Shown here one piece after another: positions 1 to 8,061 of a DNA stretch of 41,535 bases. Source of the stretch: Candidatus Obscuribacterales bacterium (lineage in GTDB: Bacteria > Cyanobacteriota > Vampirovibrionia > Obscuribacterales > Obscuribacteraceae); NCBI GenBank assembly GCA_019746975.1, contig JAIERK010000230.1, positions 1 through 41,535 on the forward strand, given 5' to 3'. Every line of letters starts with the position of its first letter. Position 1 is the stretch's first letter. The notes beneath the pieces are model-generated. The model saw only the letters and a program-made list of their open reading frames with translations, was not told the DNA's origin and ran no database searches. Made by a program: the position numbers and the translations under genes.

Positions 1-387
1 AAGTCCGCCATCCGTAGGAAGAGAACCTCCCCAGTGGTACTCTTGATTAGCGCCACTCCTCAGAGCCCCTTCAGATACTGCTGGTCGATCGCTAAAACCA
101 GAGCCGTCGTCAGAACGACCGCCAAGACCACGGTCTCCGCCGCCCCAGCCTGCTCCACGATCGCCGAAATCACCGCGATCACCGCCCCAGGCACCACGAT
201 CGCCAAATCCTCCTCCTCCAAATCCGCCGCGTCCGCCAAAACCGCCGCCACCAAATCCGCCACCGCCTCGGCCACCACCACCACCACCACCGCCACCGCG
301 CGCTTTCGCCGGCGGAACGAGAAGTGAAGTCGAGAGCGCGATAGTGGCACTTATCAACAAAATTCTGCGAATAGTCCTGTTTTTCAT
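1..387 (-). CDS. Exported glycine-rich protein (partial, C-terminus beyond window)
   Basis: An open frame of 129 codons runs from ATG at 387 to the window edge without a stop. The first 29 residues form a signal peptide: MKNRTIRR, a hydrophobic stretch (ILLISATIALSTSLLV), then PPAKA as a likely signal peptidase site. The mature part is a low-complexity Gly-rich segment with GGF, GGR and GDRG units and a run of nine glycines, followed by a less repetitive, more ordinary tail. It starts 15 bases after the stop of the NTF2-like gene, so the two are probably co-transcribed. Such proteins are usually cell-surface or matrix components; no enzyme family is recognised. The GGT/GGC repeats create long open frames on the other strand and in other frames, which I treat as shadows. 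Confidence 0.75.
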   Translation of the reverse strand, partial: MKNRTIRRILLISATIALSTSLLVPPAKARGGGGGGGGGRGGGGFGGGGFGGRGGFGGGGFGDRGAWGGDRGDFGDRGAGWGGGDRGLGGRSDDGSGFSDRPAVSEGALRSGANQEYHWGGSLPTDGGL

Positions 388-402
388 GAACCAACCCTTG
401 AG

Positions 403-1287
403 TTACTCAGCGACTCTATTAAGTACTACGAGACCGGAATCCGGGAGTCTGACACCACCAATGGATCTTTCCGTAGACTGCCAGGTGAAGGTATCGTTGT
501 TACGCTTCGTTATCGTGTAGGACGCGCTCGTAATGTCCCCGTTCGGAAGAATTCCAGTAGTGTCTTGCCTCCATCCGTTGGCAATTCTGCTCCAGACTCC
601 TCTGCCAAAGCCACCCTCACCAGCAAAGTGCCACGAGATAAGGGAGCCTAGAAGTGGGTTGTAACCAATGATCTGGCGAGCTTCTTTCGTTTTTTCCGCA
701 TTAGATGTGGTGCACTCGATAAAGTGTTCTTTCTCGATCAATTTCGCCTCGATAGTCAAATCAATGCCACTCTTCGTGGACGCTTTCCACTTGCCTTTGA
801 TCCAATCTATATCGCTTAGTTTCAAACCGGCTCTGTCTTCGTTGCTTTCAACAACCCAAGCCATTTTCCAACCATCATCTTTTTTGACGTGTAGCACCAT
901 GTACTTCGAAGATGTAGAGTTAGGTATGGTTGTAATGCCTTCTTCGATAGCTATGCCAGCGTCCGGAGATCGCAACGAGTCAATCTGAACTCGTAGCTTC
1001 CGAGGACCATACTTCTTGAACGAATTTTCGAAGTACTGCTTGATCTCGGCTCGTCCTTTGCAAACCTTGCCATCACCGGTCTCAAGAGTGCCGTCAGGAG
1101 TCCAGAGTTCAGCTAAAGCACCGGCATTGCCGGTCTCGAATAGCTTCTCGTAATCAGCTGCCTGTTTTGCGAACTCGGACTTCAATGCCGTCGATTCGTC
1201 CACTGCAGCTTGTACAGGATTCAACGGAGAAAAGCCGATCAAAATCGCACATGCGATTGCAACGCAGCATCGTCTTTGTATGTTCAA
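403..1287 (-). CDS. Exported NTF2/SnoaL-like (DUF4440-type) protein
   Basis: The 294-residue product begins with a signal peptide (about residues 1-27, ending PVQA) and is therefore probably exported. Residues about 35-150 read as an NTF2-like fold of the SnoaL/DUF4440 kind: a helix with a YEKLFETGNAGALAELW pattern, then a TPDGTLE segment, a GRAEIKQYFENSF helix and strands ending in WKMAWVVES. This layout is common in small exported proteins annotated as SgcJ/EcaC-like. The C-terminal half (about 160-294) is beta-rich with W-containing strands and matches nothing I can name. The start is TTG with only a weak ribosome site, but it is the only start that includes the full signal peptide. The Gly-rich gene follows 15 bases downstream. 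Ligand and role are unknown. Confidence 0.75.
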   Translation of the reverse strand: MNIQRRCCVAIACAILIGFSPLNPVQAAVDESTALKSEFAKQAADYEKLFETGNAGALAELWTPDGTLETGDGKVCKGRAEIKQYFENSFKKYGPRKLRVQIDSLRSPDAGIAIEEGITTIPNSTSSKYMVLHVKKDDGWKMAWVVESNEDRAGLKLSDIDWIKGKWKASTKSGIDLTIEAKLIEKEHFIECTTSNAEKTKEARQIIGYNPLLGSLISWHFAGEGGFGRGVWSRIANGWRQDTTGILPNGDITSASYTITKRNNDTFTWQSTERSIGGVRLPDSGLVVLNRVAE

Positions 1288-1413
1288 GAGAGATTAACCT
1301 ATTTAGGTAAAACGGCAAATTCTCTTTAAACTTTCCCACCGTGGAGCTTATTAAACATTCCTCGACACCCGCCACCTGTTTTCGTTTTCAGCATTCGTGC
1401 TTTTGCCGAGAAG

Positions 1414-2805
1414 CTATTCGAGAGCATCCGCGAGCGCTCGCGGCAAACCTACTTTCATAAGATTCCAGAATGAAACGGAACGGACGACATTGAACTTGGC
1501 GCCATATCGCTGTAGATTCCTCTCCATATCGGAGACAAACGCCTGTCCGTTGTAAGCGCTGTTACCGATTAGGAAGAACGTAATTTTAATTTCGCCTGGA
1601 TCTTTCATTCGAAGAGTGGTTTCGACTATCGTTCGACGAACACCATCTTCATAGCTCGGCTTACCATCAGTAATTATTGCAATCGCCAACGGTTTTACAT
1701 AAGCCCTGTGCCGCCTGCCTATATAGTCATTAATCGTCGCAAGAAGTGGTTCTGTGAGATTAGTGCCCCCTTGGGGATATGTTTGCGTGAAGATCGAAGG
1801 AATTTGGTCAAGCGTCACATGCGGAAAAACCGCATAGTTAGTCGAGAACAGCACGACACTAAAACCCTTCGTGCAAACATTCCTGGTGTTCTCAGCCAAA
1901 CTCATAGTCTGGTCCCGACACCATCGCCAGCGGCTGACGCTTGCAGCTGAGCCCAAAAGCATTGTCATCACAGTGCCGCCAACTCTACCCATCCCTGAAA
2001 TTGGGCAATCGGCGGTCATCATCGAGCCTGATTGATCGATAATCAAAACCAAATCGTGATTGGCCAATCTCTGCAATTGAGCCTGCGTCAACCCGCCACT
2101 GAGCGGAGCGCCGTTCTGAACGCCACCATTCAATGCACCCCGCGAGGTATTTGCATTGAGCGGTGGAAACCTGTTGTCCAGTGCACCTTGCTGTGCTCCA
2201 GATTGAAGATTCATGCTGGACTCGTCCGCACTTCCATCGATTACCGATTGATTCACTCCGAGGTTAAATGGCGCGCGCACACCGGACCCAGGGGCGAGAG
2301 ATTCTCTTGGCGTCGTGACGGGAGAATCATCACGAGATCCCGATGATTGAGCACCCAGCGAATCCGGCTGAACTAAAGATTCCTTGCTTTGCTGCGGTCG
2401 CAACGCCTCTTCACTTCGAGCCGAATCAGCTCGAATTAACCGCTTCGAGCTACCACTGACGCCGTCAGCCGACTCAATATGACCCGGCAACTGGGCCGGA
2501 CGGGAAGGCGGTTGTTCGTACCGCCTAAAAACCTCATCAGCGCTAGGTCCCTCGGGAGGAGGTCCTTTGGGAGGAGCTACCTCGGGAGAAGCTACCTCGG
2601 GAGGAGCTCGTTCGGGTCCAGCTCCTTCCGGACCGGCAGAATCACCCGCGGCGATAAGAAGCGGTTGGACATCCGCGACTGGCCGCGCCGTCGTTTTATT
2701 GACAGTAGAACCCAGGGGATCCGCATAGGCAGGAGTCGCCAGACAAACCAACGAACACGCAATACCCAGACCGCGTATTACTATCAGCCTGGATGATAAC
2801 TGCAT
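1414..2805 (-). CDS. Exported proline-rich von Willebrand A domain protein
   Basis: The 463-residue product has a signal peptide (residues 1 to about 28, ending AYA). A long Pro/Glu/Ser-rich low-complexity segment follows (about 50-240) and then a vWA domain (about 250-455). The metal-ion-dependent adhesion site is visible: DQSGSM, then a GGTNLTEPL threonine, then ITDGKPS. These residues normally bind Mg2+ and mediate protein-protein contact. The start ATG at 2805 is preceded by AGGAGC at 7 bases, so the start is well supported. The Pro-rich part includes five-residue repeats encoded by a 15-bp tandem repeat. No partner gene indicates a specific complex, though a second vWA protein (TadG-like) lies at 39-41 kb. 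The gene is divergent from the TPR-protease gene across 163 bases. Confidence 0.85.
   Translation of the reverse strand: MQLSSRLIVIRGLGIACSLVCLATPAYADPLGSTVNKTTARPVADVQPLLIAAGDSAGPEGAGPERAPPEVASPEVAPPKGPPPEGPSADEVFRRYEQPPSRPAQLPGHIESADGVSGSSKRLIRADSARSEEALRPQQSKESLVQPDSLGAQSSGSRDDSPVTTPRESLAPGSGVRAPFNLGVNQSVIDGSADESSMNLQSGAQQGALDNRFPPLNANTSRGALNGGVQNGAPLSGGLTQAQLQRLANHDLVLIIDQSGSMMTADCPISGMGRVGGTVMTMLLGSAASVSRWRWCRDQTMSLAENTRNVCTKGFSVVLFSTNYAVFPHVTLDQIPSIFTQTYPQGGTNLTEPLLATINDYIGRRHRAYVKPLAIAIITDGKPSYEDGVRRTIVETTLRMKDPGEIKITFFLIGNSAYNGQAFVSDMERNLQRYGAKFNVVRSVSFWNLMKVGLPRALADALE
2551..2640 (-). repeat. 15-bp tandem repeat inside the vWA gene (6 units)
   Basis: Units start every 15 bases at 2551, 2566, 2581, 2596, 2611 and 2626 and resemble CTCGGGAGGAGCTAC on the plus strand. 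They encode imperfect five-residue repeats of the type (A/P)PE(V/G)A in the Pro-rich linker. The period is a multiple of three, so copy number can change without breaking the frame. Confidence 0.8.
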
Positions 2806-2931
2806 TCAAAAGCTCCTGAGGTCACTGTAGCATCATATGCCCATCTAACCGCCGCTTCCAACAATTTAACACTGCAGTCGAACCAACGCTTGCAATCAAT
2901 GAAATTGTCCCAGGGATACTCAAGGTCATTG

Positions 2932-2937
2932 TATAAT
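2932..2937 (+). promoter_or_regulatory. Candidate -10 element for the TPR-metalloprotease gene
   Basis: A perfect TATAAT lies 31 bases before the ATG at 2969. The best -35 candidate, TTGTCC at 2905-2910, is 21 bases away, which is long, so only the -10 is convincing. An upstream in-frame ATG at 2936 overlaps this element, which argues against that ATG being the start. Confidence 0.4.
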
Positions 2938-2968
2938 GCCGACCTGGTTTCAACTCTCGGAGCTGCAA

Positions 2969-3982
2969 ATGAAAAAAGTGCACGCACATATCCTCTGCAC
3001 CACGCTGGCATTGTTGTCTGCTTGTCCAGTGCAAGCTGATACGGTCCTCAACGATGGTATCGCTTTCTACAAAGCGGGTCAGTACTCGCGAGCTCGAGAC
3101 TACTTCATCAGTGCCGTGAAGAAATCGCCAACGGAATGGCAGGCTCACTATGAGTTGGCTAACACTTTCATGAGAATGAATGAGTTGCCGCAGGCCCGAG
3201 AGCAATACACCGAGTGTTTGAAGCTATCGCCCGAAGAATCCATAGCAAAGCTCTGTGGACAAATGATTGGATACATAGATCATGCTTCGGGAGCAAAACC
3301 TTTTGGACCGACGACGCCGGCAACTCCTGCCAAACAGCCTCCTGCCGATGCCTCGCAAGCCGGTCACATCCCATTCCGACATAGAATCAACGTTGTGCCA
3401 CCACAGTTCGATCATCCAGCAGTGAGCGAAAGCACCATCCTAACGGTAAGCCATGTGCTTGACACGTTACCTCCGAATATCTACGAAATTCTCGACAATG
3501 GCGGAGCGACGGTCAATGTTTCACCCAACATTACAGACAAATGGCCAGATATGTTGAAGGGAAAACTTGACGCAGAAGGTCTGCACTTGGCGCAAGATGC
3601 AGCAAGATGTTACGACAAGGATGTCTATATTTACGAACGTAAGATAATACCGAATACCACCAGGCTTGGTGACGAGGTTTTTGATTCCGCTTCAGTAACC
3701 AATGTTCTCTACCATGAGCTTGGTCATGCGGTTGATTGTTGCTCCGGCACATTTACCAACACCAAAGAATTTCTGGACGTCTACCAGCGCGATGTAGATG
3801 AAATGTCCGAAGAAATGCGCCACCGACTCTGGTACTACACAAAGCCGGGCTACACCGGAGGCCGAGAAGCTTTTGCCGAGACATTCGCTGGTATTATGGG
3901 TGCAAATGGCAAAGACACCAACGAAGTCAGAAGCAGCTTTCCTAGATTGAAGCGCTGGGTGCTTGACCGTTTTCGACTTTAG
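2969..3982 (+). CDS. Exported TPR protein with HExxH zinc metalloprotease domain (ATLF-like)
   Basis: With the start at 2969 (GGAG six bases upstream) the product is 337 residues. Residues 1-24 are a signal peptide ending VQA. Two to three TPR helical pairs span about 25-105, then a Pro-rich linker (110-135). The C-terminal domain (about 140-337) carries YHELGHAVD with the zinc-binding HExxH at 249-253. About 50 residues later comes GREAFAETFAG, with E300 or E304 as the probable third zinc ligand. HELGHAVD followed by an (E)AFAE helix is the pattern of the anthrax lethal factor/Pro-Pro endopeptidase group (ATLF-like gluzincins), so a secreted peptidase is likely. The target is unknown. The TPRs may position a protein substrate. 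Assignment to the zincin superfamily is firm; the ATLF affiliation is inference. Confidence 0.8.
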   Translation: MKKVHAHILCTTLALLSACPVQADTVLNDGIAFYKAGQYSRARDYFISAVKKSPTEWQAHYELANTFMRMNELPQAREQYTECLKLSPEESIAKLCGQMIGYIDHASGAKPFGPTTPATPAKQPPADASQAGHIPFRHRINVVPPQFDHPAVSESTILTVSHVLDTLPPNIYEILDNGGATVNVSPNITDKWPDMLKGKLDAEGLHLAQDAARCYDKDVYIYERKIIPNTTRLGDEVFDSASVTNVLYHELGHAVDCCSGTFTNTKEFLDVYQRDVDEMSEEMRHRLWYYTKPGYTGGREAFAETFAGIMGANGKDTNEVRSSFPRLKRWVLDRFRL

Positions 3983-4159
3983 AGAATCGGCTTTAGCGAG
4001 GTCTTCGTCGGTACGTTCGCACAGAGCGAAACAACAACCAATTCACGATTGTCAAGGCGACATTTAATCAAAGATCGCTTAAATTTGAGTATTCGAAAGC
4101 ATGCTCAATTTCGGGATCATGCTAAAGTTGCCCGTGAAAACCTGGTCATGGGCTGAATC

Positions 4160-5887
4160 ATGCAAAAGTTGCCTCCAAGCACCGAGATGTGCCTTATTCG
4201 TTCGCGAAAAGTTTGCATTGCTGTCATCACAGTACTTTTGTGTTGCTTGTCGGTCGTCGCTCCATCTGATGCAGCGGCGAGCGAAGTACGGTTGGTCCTT
4301 CAAATTACGATCGATCAACTACGCGGAGATTTGCCACTTCGATTTCGCAACCGTTTTTTGCCTAACGGGTTTCGCTATCTCATGGATCGCGGAACCTACT
4401 TTAGCAATGCCCATTACTTACACGCAGACACCGAAACCGGACCAGGACATGCAACTTTAGTAACAGGTGGACAACCTGCACAGCACGGTATCGTCGGTGG
4501 TGACTGGTGGGATGAAGCGAAAAAGAAAATCGTCTATTCCGTCGAAGACGAAAATTTTCCAGCATACATAAAAGCGCTATCAAAACAACGTGAGCAAGAC
4601 CCGATCGGTCGGGCACCTACAAATCTTCTATCGACCACGATTGGTGATGAGATCTACTTGGCTTCAGAACAAAAATCTAAGGTGTTTGCGATATCAGGCA
4701 AAGATAGAAGCGCCATTATCCCCGGTGGAAGAGTCGGAAAAGCATTTTGGCTCGCCAATGGCGATTTCGCCACCAGTTCCTTCTACTACAAAACTCTGCC
4801 CCCATGGCTGGCTGATTGGAACAACAAAAAATTAGCGGACTCATACCGGAACAAATCCTGGAATCTCCTCAAGGACAGAAGCACTTATTGGCGCAAAGAC
4901 AGAGACGACCTTCCCTACGAGGGCACTTACAAGCACCTCGGTCGCACCATGCCCAAGCGGCTGGGAAGCAGTGATGACTACGAGTTTTACCGAGGTCTAG
5001 ATCATACGATCGTAAGCGATGAGTTGGTGCTTGCATTTGCAAAAGATCTGATCACACGAGAACAGCTGGGTAAATCAGAAGCAACCGATTATCTGTCATT
5101 GAGTTTCTCTTCCACCGACTTGATTGGACACACCTGGGGTGTCGGCAGCCTCGAAGCAGAGGACAATATGTTGCGCGTCGATCAAAACTTGGCTGACCTC
5201 TTTACCTTCGTAAACAAGACTATTGGGCTCGACAAGACACTAATCGTATTGTCAGCGGATCATGGCGTCGGAGAGGTTACGGAGCAGCTGCAGTCGCTCG
5301 GGTTTCCCGCAACCAGAATTGATCCTAATGCGTTTACCGACCATATCAGCAAATCGCTCAAGAGTTCATTTTCAACAGAGCTCGATCTACTAAGAACTTT
5401 CGTTTACCCATATCTGTATCTGAATCCGGACAACGTCAAAAAGCTCGCACTACCAATAGACAAAGTCGAACGAGCCGCAGCAGAAGCATCGATGTCGTAT
5501 CCAGGGATTTCTTTTGCCGCCACCAGGAGCGACATTATTCAAGGACGGTTGCCGTCAGGCCAGTCGCACATGCTCCGAATCGCCAATACCTTTTATTCGA
5601 AACGCTCAGGCAATGTTCATCTCGTCGCCGATCAAAATGCAGTCTTAATGCATCACCCCTGGCACGAAAAGGCGGGGCTGCACGGGTCGGTCTGGACCTA
5701 TGATACATACGTGCCGATTATGTTCGCCGGTCCCGGAGTGCCATCACAGACGGTCGCACGCCTCGTCGGACCGCACGATATTGTACCCACTATTGCAAAC
5801 ATTCTTGGAATCAAGCCGCCATCTGGTTCCGTCGGTACCGTATTAACCGAGATAGCAGATTGCAGAGCAAAGCAAGCGGCTAAATAA
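4160..5887 (+). CDS. PafA-like alkaline phosphatase (phosphate monoesterase), exported
   Basis: The 575-residue product has an N-terminal signal segment (about residues 11-40) and then the alkaline phosphatase superfamily fold. Metal ligands and nucleophile are visible: D52 in ITIDQLRGD, T93 in ETGPGHATLVTGG (nucleophile position), then STDLIGHTWG, SADHGVGE and a late H in GLHGSVWTYD. The K181-D182-R183 motif in ISGKDRSAIIPGG corresponds to the Lys/Arg pair that marks PafA-type phosphate monoesterases rather than diesterases. It would release phosphate from organic phosphomonoesters outside the cytoplasm. Two starts are possible (4160 or 4187), neither with a good ribosome site. It is not in an obvious operon: 177 bases separate it from the protease gene and the next gene is convergent. 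No Pho-type box was found directly upstream. Confidence 0.88.
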   Translation: MQKLPPSTEMCLIRSRKVCIAVITVLLCCLSVVAPSDAAASEVRLVLQITIDQLRGDLPLRFRNRFLPNGFRYLMDRGTYFSNAHYLHADTETGPGHATLVTGGQPAQHGIVGGDWWDEAKKKIVYSVEDENFPAYIKALSKQREQDPIGRAPTNLLSTTIGDEIYLASEQKSKVFAISGKDRSAIIPGGRVGKAFWLANGDFATSSFYYKTLPPWLADWNNKKLADSYRNKSWNLLKDRSTYWRKDRDDLPYEGTYKHLGRTMPKRLGSSDDYEFYRGLDHTIVSDELVLAFAKDLITREQLGKSEATDYLSLSFSSTDLIGHTWGVGSLEAEDNMLRVDQNLADLFTFVNKTIGLDKTLIVLSADHGVGEVTEQLQSLGFPATRIDPNAFTDHISKSLKSSFSTELDLLRTFVYPYLYLNPDNVKKLALPIDKVERAAAEASMSYPGISFAATRSDIIQGRLPSGQSHMLRIANTFYSKRSGNVHLVADQNAVLMHHPWHEKAGLHGSVWTYDTYVPIMFAGPGVPSQTVARLVGPHDIVPTIANILGIKPPSGSVGTVLTEIADCRAKQAAK

Positions 5888-5964
5888 GTTTGAAGAGAAC
5901 GCAATTCTCAACAACAGCCGGAGTAACACATCTACGAATTCAACTTCGATACAGCAGCACGCGC

Positions 5965-6744
5965 TTACTTGGCGGTTCGCTTAGAGAACACTACCAACCA
6001 GACGCCGGCGCCTCGAGCGAGAGAGGTGATCTGAAACCCTTGTGACCATTCTTCCCGTACTTTTGCACGCAAATCGCTGAAGCTCTTACGAGTCAACCAC
6101 TTCTGTGAATACATGGTGGCACTCTGATTGAGAATAACCAACCACTTCCCGTCACCGTATGTAATACCAGTAATTCGCTTACCTTCATCCCAAGCTTGTT
6201 TGGTTTTCTCCTGAAGAATCTCAGCATCACATGCAGTGAAAAAGCTTTGCTCACCAGGATTGGTATATTGCGTCGCCACGGACACCCAATGTCCTCGTCC
6301 AAAAGCGACTGAAGAAATGCGATAGCCTTTTTTCCAGTGGAATTTGATCTGCGCGAGCATGGCTTCGAGCGTGTGACATTTTAGAATCGTCTGCGATTTG
6401 TACTTCTTCTCGGGAAGATACGCAAACACCCAACTCTCACCGTTGTGCGCGACATGCTGCAATGTACTAGCACTCAGTCGATAGGAATGGCTGGCACCGG
6501 GATCAGCTTCGCTGATATCGACAATACAGAGATCTCTTGCAGTTGATTTTTTGGTAAATGCTGATACCAGCTTGCCGTCTTCACCGGCAATCGCCGTGAG
6601 GGCGAACCCTTTTTCGACCATCGCCGATATTCTGCGCGAATTCGCCGAGATACTCGTGGAAAACGACATTGTCTGCGCCATTTCCCGTGGATCAATAGGA
6701 CGATCCTCATCAACAGTAGATATTGCCCGTAACTGGAGTACCAT
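5965..6744 (-). CDS. Cytosolic repeat protein with DUF7477-like W-x-G-I-T-G-W repeats
   Basis: The 259-residue product has no signal peptide. After about 45 N-terminal residues it contains repeated units of the pattern W-x-x-G-(F/Y/K)-x-I-(T/S)-x-(L/I/V)-x-x-G-x-(G)-x-W-(L/V)-x-V. Clear copies end with KKGYRISSVAFGRGHWVSVAT, DEGKRITGITYGDGKWLVIL and SQGFQITSLARGAGVWLVVF. This pattern resembles the DUF7477 repeat seen after some plant casein-kinase-like domains and in scattered bacterial proteins; the link is from memory of the pattern. The repeats probably form a beta-propeller or similar stacked structure. The gene is convergent with the phosphatase gene (77 bases between them) and divergent from the next gene. 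Function is unknown. Confidence 0.7.
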   Translation of the reverse strand: MVLQLRAISTVDEDRPIDPREMAQTMSFSTSISANSRRISAMVEKGFALTAIAGEDGKLVSAFTKKSTARDLCIVDISEADPGASHSYRLSASTLQHVAHNGESWVFAYLPEKKYKSQTILKCHTLEAMLAQIKFHWKKGYRISSVAFGRGHWVSVATQYTNPGEQSFFTACDAEILQEKTKQAWDEGKRITGITYGDGKWLVILNQSATMYSQKWLTRKSFSDLRAKVREEWSQGFQITSLARGAGVWLVVFSKRTAK

Positions 6745-7036
6745 TTTTGGGTTCGGTCCACCGTAGCCGTCGTAAGACTATGTACAGTTCGCACTGAGGA
6801 TTCTGAATCGAGGTTCGGCTTACCTCGTTCCGAAGCGGGAATTATATGTCATGATGCAGTTTCGGATGAATACGGTTACTGTTAGAGGAACTTAACTTCT
6901 TATCAACATATGGTTGAAGATACAACCAGCGGACAAATTCATCGCTTTAATGAACAATGATTGAAGGAAAAGTTATATTGCATTTGTTTGCCTGTAAGCC
7001 TGAAGGCAAGCGCAGTCGCCGTTAGTGGAGTTAACA
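6745..7036. other. Divergent intergenic region
   Basis: This 292-bp stretch separates two divergent genes and holds no convincing open frame. It contains the candidate promoter for the plus-strand gene and a short inverted repeat (TTGCC at 6989-6993 with GGCAA at 7006-7010). Confidence 0.5.
6951..6979 (+). promoter_or_regulatory. Candidate sigma70-type promoter for the gene at 7037
   Basis: TGAACA at 6951-6956 and TATATT at 6974-6979 are separated by 17 bases. Each matches consensus at four to five of six positions. Transcription would begin near 6986, giving a leader of about 50 bases. Confidence 0.35.
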
Positions 7037-7945
7037 ATGCGTTTTACGAGCGTTTTCCGCAGTCTGGTCACAGTCGCCTTATGTCTCTCTATTGCCGCGC
7101 CCGTAAGCGCTCTATCGCTCCCCGGACACAATCTCGAGTCAGCCGTCAACGAAGACTTCTTCACGTTTTTCCACCTGAAGAAGCGAGCTATGGACGAAAG
7201 AGACGATATTGTGACGCACTATTTTCGCCCGCCATCTCGCGGAGATGTCGTCATCTGCGTAGACACCGACAAGAAGGAGAAGATTCTCCAGATGAGCTTG
7301 ATCGTTGGCAGAGACTTCATCGAGGATCGAGCGACGAATGTATTTGCAAGAGATATAGTGAAGAGTTTTATCGAGGCAGCCACGCCGGCAGCCGACGCAT
7401 CTAGTACCAGGGATTTGATCAACGAAATCTTTTTTCGAGACTCAGAACTGACGCCCAACAAAGCCGCCAAGGTTCAATCAGAGCGCAACGGCGCAGTTAG
7501 TGCCGATGCCAACATTGTGAAAGTTGGAAAAGGCGAGCTCAAAAAGGGAGACGTAGCAATAGTTATGAATGGCGATATGCCGCGGCTCCCCAGCGAAGTT
7601 TCCAATGGATACAAGACATTCCAGGGCACCGTCGATGACTACGATCTCACCCTTACTACTTCGCATGTAGTCATGAAAAATCATGATATGCCGAGAGGAC
7701 GATTTCTCGAAATTCGCATCGACGCCAACAACATGAAAAAGCTTCCGAAATTTGAAGTCGTTGGTGATATCGGGGATGATGCAGACCAGGTAGAAACGGA
7801 AAATACACCTGGTGAAGTAACGGAAGCGAAGCCTGATTCGGATGGCTCTCAACAACCCAAACCGACACCTGAGAGCACAGGAAACTTAAGAGACATCGAA
7901 CAGAGCACGACAGTTCCTGCCGAAAAAAAGAAAGGAAGCGATTGA
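7037..7945 (+). CDS. Exported protein of unknown function
   Basis: The start ATG at 7037 is preceded by GGAG at six bases, which favours it over the upstream in-frame GTG at 7025. The 302-residue product has a signal peptide (MRFTSVFRSLVTVALCLSIAAPVSA) and a mature mixed alpha/beta region of about 200 residues. The last 50 to 60 residues are a Glu/Pro/Ser/Thr-rich hydrophilic tail that looks disordered. I recognise no family: there are no cysteine pairs, metal-binding motifs or transmembrane segments after the signal peptide. The next gene begins about 115 bases downstream on the same strand, so co-transcription is possible but not shown. Exported protein of unknown role is as far as the sequence allows. 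Confidence 0.75.
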   Translation: MRFTSVFRSLVTVALCLSIAAPVSALSLPGHNLESAVNEDFFTFFHLKKRAMDERDDIVTHYFRPPSRGDVVICVDTDKKEKILQMSLIVGRDFIEDRATNVFARDIVKSFIEAATPAADASSTRDLINEIFFRDSELTPNKAAKVQSERNGAVSADANIVKVGKGELKKGDVAIVMNGDMPRLPSEVSNGYKTFQGTVDDYDLTLTTSHVVMKNHDMPRGRFLEIRIDANNMKKLPKFEVVGDIGDDADQVETENTPGEVTEAKPDSDGSQQPKPTPESTGNLRDIEQSTTVPAEKKKGSD

Positions 7946-8050
7946 CCCCGTTGAATCACAAAAGCAGCGTGGGTAGGAAGCCGCCACGGCCGATAAGCAA
8001 TGCCGAATAGAGTACACTGAGATTGAACGCAAACTGTTCTCAAACAGGAC

Positions 8051-8056
8051 AGGAGG
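8051..8056 (+). promoter_or_regulatory. Strong ribosome binding site that places the CTG start
   Basis: AGGAGG lies five bases before CTG at 8062. A TAG stop in the same frame occupies 8059-8061, so no upstream start is possible. Confidence 0.7.
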
Positions 8057-8061
8057 GATAG

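Noticed and set aside
60..394. Other frames over the Gly-rich gene, such as Val/Ala-rich and Trp/Arg-rich products
   Set aside because: They arise from GGT/GGC repeats read in other frames; only the frame starting at 387 has a signal peptide and normal composition after the repeat.
5888..5964. Bidirectional terminator between the phosphatase gene and the repeat-protein gene
   Set aside because: The best hairpin (GAGAA/TTCTC) has only five pairs and no T tract.
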